Part shown: positions 5,169 to 7,052 of the stretch, in pieces
How the letters are laid out: every line of letters begins with the position of its first letter
How positions within the stretch are numbered: the first letter of the stretch is position 1
Source: VGMA01 sp964655475
GTDB taxonomy: Bacteria > Chlamydiota > Chlamydiia > Chlamydiales > VGMA01
DNA: 7,052 nt
Reading direction: 5' to 3'
Assembly (NCBI GenBank): GCA_964655475.1
Contig: CAZZMO010000030.1
Coordinates: forward strand, 1 to 7,052
Program-made: the position numbers and the translations under genes
The notes under the pieces: generated by a model
Told to the model about the DNA's origin: nothing
Seen by the model: the letters and a program-made list of their open reading frames with translations, nothing else
Databases searched by the model: none

Positions 5169-7034
5169 ATGGCCACAATCAACCGCACCGCTGAAGCATC
5201 ACTATGCAGTGCACTTGTAGAAGCCTACAACTACAACCACTCATGCGATAAAAGCATGTTCAGCTGCTTCTTCACAAGAAAAGTGGTCATCCTCGATACC
5301 TCAACTCAAACCTACTCTACCACATTTAAAAACTGGTTCAGCTCCTCCTACGGCAAAGGGATCGAAAGGGTCGAGCTGGGTAAATCTCTTGAAGGGCGCC
5401 TCAGCACACTACCCGAATATTTATCCGAACAAAAAAATGATAAACTTGCTGCTGCTCTCACCTACTTCGGACAAGGAAGACTAGGAGGCATTGCCTCCGG
5501 TACAATTTCATACGGTGGACCCGTCCCTGATACCACTGAAAAGGCCCTCATGCAAGCATTTTACAACCCTAACAACCATCCCCATATCCAACTTAAATTC
5601 ACCACAGATGGCCTTCATATTATTAGAACTACACATATAGAAACATGCCCTAATGAAGGTACAAGAGCTCATCAGCACTCTTGTTTATTAACCTATAATG
5701 AAGTGCGCGAGGCAATGTGCGCACAACAAATCAACTCTCAAGATCTCGCTTTTGCGCGGGGGATGTTTATGGATACAATAAATACCCCAACTCATCTTCT
5801 ACAGCATGAAATTCATCGTGAGCAACAAATTGTCCAGCATCTATTTAATCCCCTAAATGATCCTAATACCACTATCTCATTTCGTGAAGATGGGGTTCAT
5901 ATCAGGAAGGGAGATACGGAAACGACAATGCCTTATCAAAAAGTGCGAAGGGAAATAAATGCCGAGCAGCAAAGAATCATTCGCTACCTTCTCCCTAATC
6001 AATATGGAAATGATCGGGTTACATTTCATCAAGATAGGATTGAAGTATCTTTATATGGGGGCGCAACAAGGACATACACCTACAAAGAAGTAGCAGAAGG
6101 CATTCAAATTTCTGAAAGAGAAGCAAAAGAGCGAGAAGACATTAATCATCTTCTCAATCCCGATAAAAGCACCAATGTTGCCATCACACGCCATAAAGAT
6201 AAACTCAGAGTTTCTACCTATGACCATAAAGGTGAAAAACTCACTTCTGTCGCGACCTATTCATATAAAAATGTGATCGAATGCATCCGCATGGGCAAAG
6301 CCCCCGATCCAATATCTGTTCAATCCTTTGAACTGCCCACAACTCTTGAAGACGACAACGAGAAGAAAATTGTAGAATTTTTCAATCCAACAAATGACCC
6401 TAGAATTCGTGTTTCATTTGAAGAACAACAAAATGGTTCGGTCTATAACCTGGTGATTAAAGTAACCGGAAGAAATCAACTAAATTCAACACTTCCGAGT
6501 AAAGAGGTTTATTCTTGGAACCAAGTATATTCAATGATGATTCAAGAATCAAAAATCAGAAAACTTTTTGAAAAAGATACTGAACTTTATTTTTCCGCCG
6601 AAATGACTACAAGAGAAGAGTACTGCAGGGAAACAGGTCGAGGTGAAAACATTACCACCCATCATCACTATGTACATGTTCCAAGAAAAGATCATACGGA
6701 TCGATATGAATTCAGTAAGCTCGATTTTCTCATCGCTCAAAAAGACAATATAGATCACCTTTTTAATCCCAACGAAAGCGAAAACATCGTTGTGACTTAT
6801 ACCCCCGAAGCAGTTGTTGTCCGTAAGTATATGGATGACGCTTTGACAAGTACTGCAACCTACTCCATCGAAAGTATTCAAGAAAAGCTTGCCTCAGGCG
6901 AGCACCCAGAGCCCCTAAAGGTTCATAAGAGCCAAATCGCCGTAGATCGAGCCTCCTTTGATTCAACTAGAAGCACCTTCGATAGGGGAGCTCCCATAAG
7001 CATGGAAGATCTTGATTATGAAGAGTTTATGTAA
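5169..7034 (+). CDS. Unrecognised 621-aa protein: family N-terminal module plus seven alpha-beta repeats
   Basis: I cannot assign a known family. Residues about 9-108 are the shared module: LCSALVEAY (12-20), strand KVVILDTSTQTY (38-49), helix ALTYFGQGRLGGI (96-108). After a short Gly/Pro linker come seven units of 46-64 residues, beginning near residues 122, 218, 266, 321, 397, 459 and 524. Each appears to be helix (E..I..LFNP), two or three strands (around a DG(V/I) turn) and a final helix led by YSY..V. The second and third units are nearly head-to-tail. The fourth and seventh share a C-terminal extension with a G..P.P..V pattern. The sixth is the most diverged and carries a His-rich stretch (THHHYVHV, 497-504). 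The tail is acidic (EDLDYEEF, 613-620). There is no signal peptide, membrane helix or recognisable catalytic motif. A repeat scaffold or binding protein, possibly a host-directed effector, is an inference only. Confidence 0.88.
   Translation: MATINRTAEASLCSALVEAYNYNHSCDKSMFSCFFTRKVVILDTSTQTYSTTFKNWFSSSYGKGIERVELGKSLEGRLSTLPEYLSEQKNDKLAAALTYFGQGRLGGIASGTISYGGPVPDTTEKALMQAFYNPNNHPHIQLKFTTDGLHIIRTTHIETCPNEGTRAHQHSCLLTYNEVREAMCAQQINSQDLAFARGMFMDTINTPTHLLQHEIHREQQIVQHLFNPLNDPNTTISFREDGVHIRKGDTETTMPYQKVRREINAEQQRIIRYLLPNQYGNDRVTFHQDRIEVSLYGGATRTYTYKEVAEGIQISEREAKEREDINHLLNPDKSTNVAITRHKDKLRVSTYDHKGEKLTSVATYSYKNVIECIRMGKAPDPISVQSFELPTTLEDDNEKKIVEFFNPTNDPRIRVSFEEQQNGSVYNLVIKVTGRNQLNSTLPSKEVYSWNQVYSMMIQESKIRKLFEKDTELYFSAEMTTREEYCRETGRGENITTHHHYVHVPRKDHTDRYEFSKLDFLIAQKDNIDHLFNPNESENIVVTYTPEAVVVRKYMDDALTSTATYSIESIQEKLASGEHPEPLKVHKSQIAVDRASFDSTRSTFDRGAPISMEDLDYEEFM
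5532..5717 (+). repeat. Protein repeat unit 1 of the 621-aa gene
   Basis: Residues 122-183. Shows ALMQAFYNPNNHP at the start, the strand turn FTTDGLHI, and LTYNEVREAM at the end. It has a longer, His- and Cys-containing insert before the last helix than units 2 and 3. A 34-residue linker follows. Confidence 0.65.
5820..5957 (+). repeat. Protein repeat unit 2 of the 621-aa gene
   Basis: Residues 218-263. This is the most compact and typical unit: EQQIVQHLFNPLNDP, then SFREDGVHI, then MPYQKVRREI. It is very like unit 5 at its start (FFNPTNDP, VSFEE). Confidence 0.7.
5964..6104 (+). repeat. Protein repeat unit 3 of the 621-aa gene
   Basis: Residues 266-312. Starts EQQRIIRYLLPNQYG and ends YTYKEVAEGI. 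It follows unit 2 after only two residues and shares its EQQ.I start. Confidence 0.65.
6129..6287 (+). repeat. Protein repeat unit 4 of the 621-aa gene
   Basis: Residues 321-373. Starts EREDINHLLNP and ends ATYSYKNVIECI. It is followed by an extension, GKAPDPISV (376-384), which is matched after unit 7. Confidence 0.65.
6357..6539 (+). repeat. Protein repeat unit 5 of the 621-aa gene
   Basis: Residues 397-457. Starts NEKKIVEFFNPTNDP, then IRVSFEE, and ends YSWNQVYSMM. It contains a longer middle loop than unit 2. Confidence 0.65.
6543..6734 (+). repeat. Diverged protein repeat unit 6 of the 621-aa gene
   Basis: Residues 459-522. Starts QESKIRKLFEKDTEL and ends YEFSKLDFLI. It lacks the NP of the LFNP motif and has a long central insert with a short His run. 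Assigned mainly from its position between units 5 and 7. Confidence 0.5.
6738..6890 (+). repeat. Protein repeat unit 7 of the 621-aa gene
   Basis: Residues 524-574. Starts QKDNIDHLFNPNESENI and ends ATYSIESIQEKL, closest to unit 4. It is followed by GEHPEPLKV (577-585), matching the extension after unit 4. Confidence 0.65.
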
Positions 7035-7047
7035 TTAATTAAATTAC
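7031..7047. repeat. AT-rich inverted repeat after the 621-aa gene
   Basis: GTAATT-AATTA-AATTAC has 6-bp arms with a 5-nt centre and covers the stop codon. It carries the GTAATTAA string seen in the two upstream intergenic regions. With no GC stem it is not a convincing terminator, and the window ends too soon to see a further gene. Confidence 0.3.
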
Positions 7048-7052
7048 AAATT

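Noticed and set aside
6549..6966. Two overlapping minus-strand open frames inside the 621-aa gene
   Set aside because: They are shadows of a gene whose protein repeats are clearly maintained in the plus frame.
7031..7047. Rho-independent terminator after the 621-aa gene
   Set aside because: The inverted repeat is entirely AT apart from its end bases and lacks a GC-rich stem followed by a T run.

Overview
The window looks like part of the chromosome of an obligate intracellular bacterium, most plausibly an environmental member of the Chlamydiota (Simkania, Waddlia or Parachlamydia type). The reasons are indirect: moderate-to-low GC with strongly AT-rich intergenic regions, good sigma70-type promoters, a compact three-gene housekeeping operon containing a glycine-cleavage H protein without neighbouring gcvT or gcvP, and flanking genes of lineage-specific, effector-like character. 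No rRNA or other phylogenetic marker is present, so this is an inference.

Layout. Positions 30-569 (+) encode a 179-aa protein whose central motifs resemble the catalytic core of H-Y-Y-E ADP-ribosyltransferase toxins (exotoxin A / diphtheria-toxin type), but with Gln where the catalytic Glu is expected. It runs convergently into, and overlaps, the last 38 nt of gcvH. Positions 532-3771 (-) are one operon read right to left. It comprises a membrane-anchored SurA/PpiD-like periplasmic folding factor, a small CBM9/DOMON-like beta-sandwich protein joined by a 4-nt ATGA overlap, and the H protein (gcvH), whose ribosome binding site overlaps the preceding stop codon. Positions 3772-3940 are a divergent intergenic region with promoter elements.

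Positions 3941-7034 (+) hold three unrecognised genes of 171, 207 and 621 aa that are visibly related. All three share an N-terminal module of about 90-100 residues, marked by a VV(I/L)D-(T/S)...Y strand and a closing A-(F/L)xxFG...I helix. The second gene adds an acidic linker and one copy of a 46-residue repeat. The third adds seven copies of that repeat, with core pattern E..I..LfNP.(n)dP...(v/i).F..dg(v/i).(v/i)......YsY..V...i. The first gene has its own promoter; the second and third form an operon from a near-consensus extended -10 promoter.

The most notable content is this modular, expanding repeat-protein family, which I cannot assign to any named family, and the ART-like gene at the left edge. 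The housekeeping operon sits between these two accessory segments. No tRNA, rRNA, CRISPR array, insertion sequence or convincing rho-independent terminator is visible.
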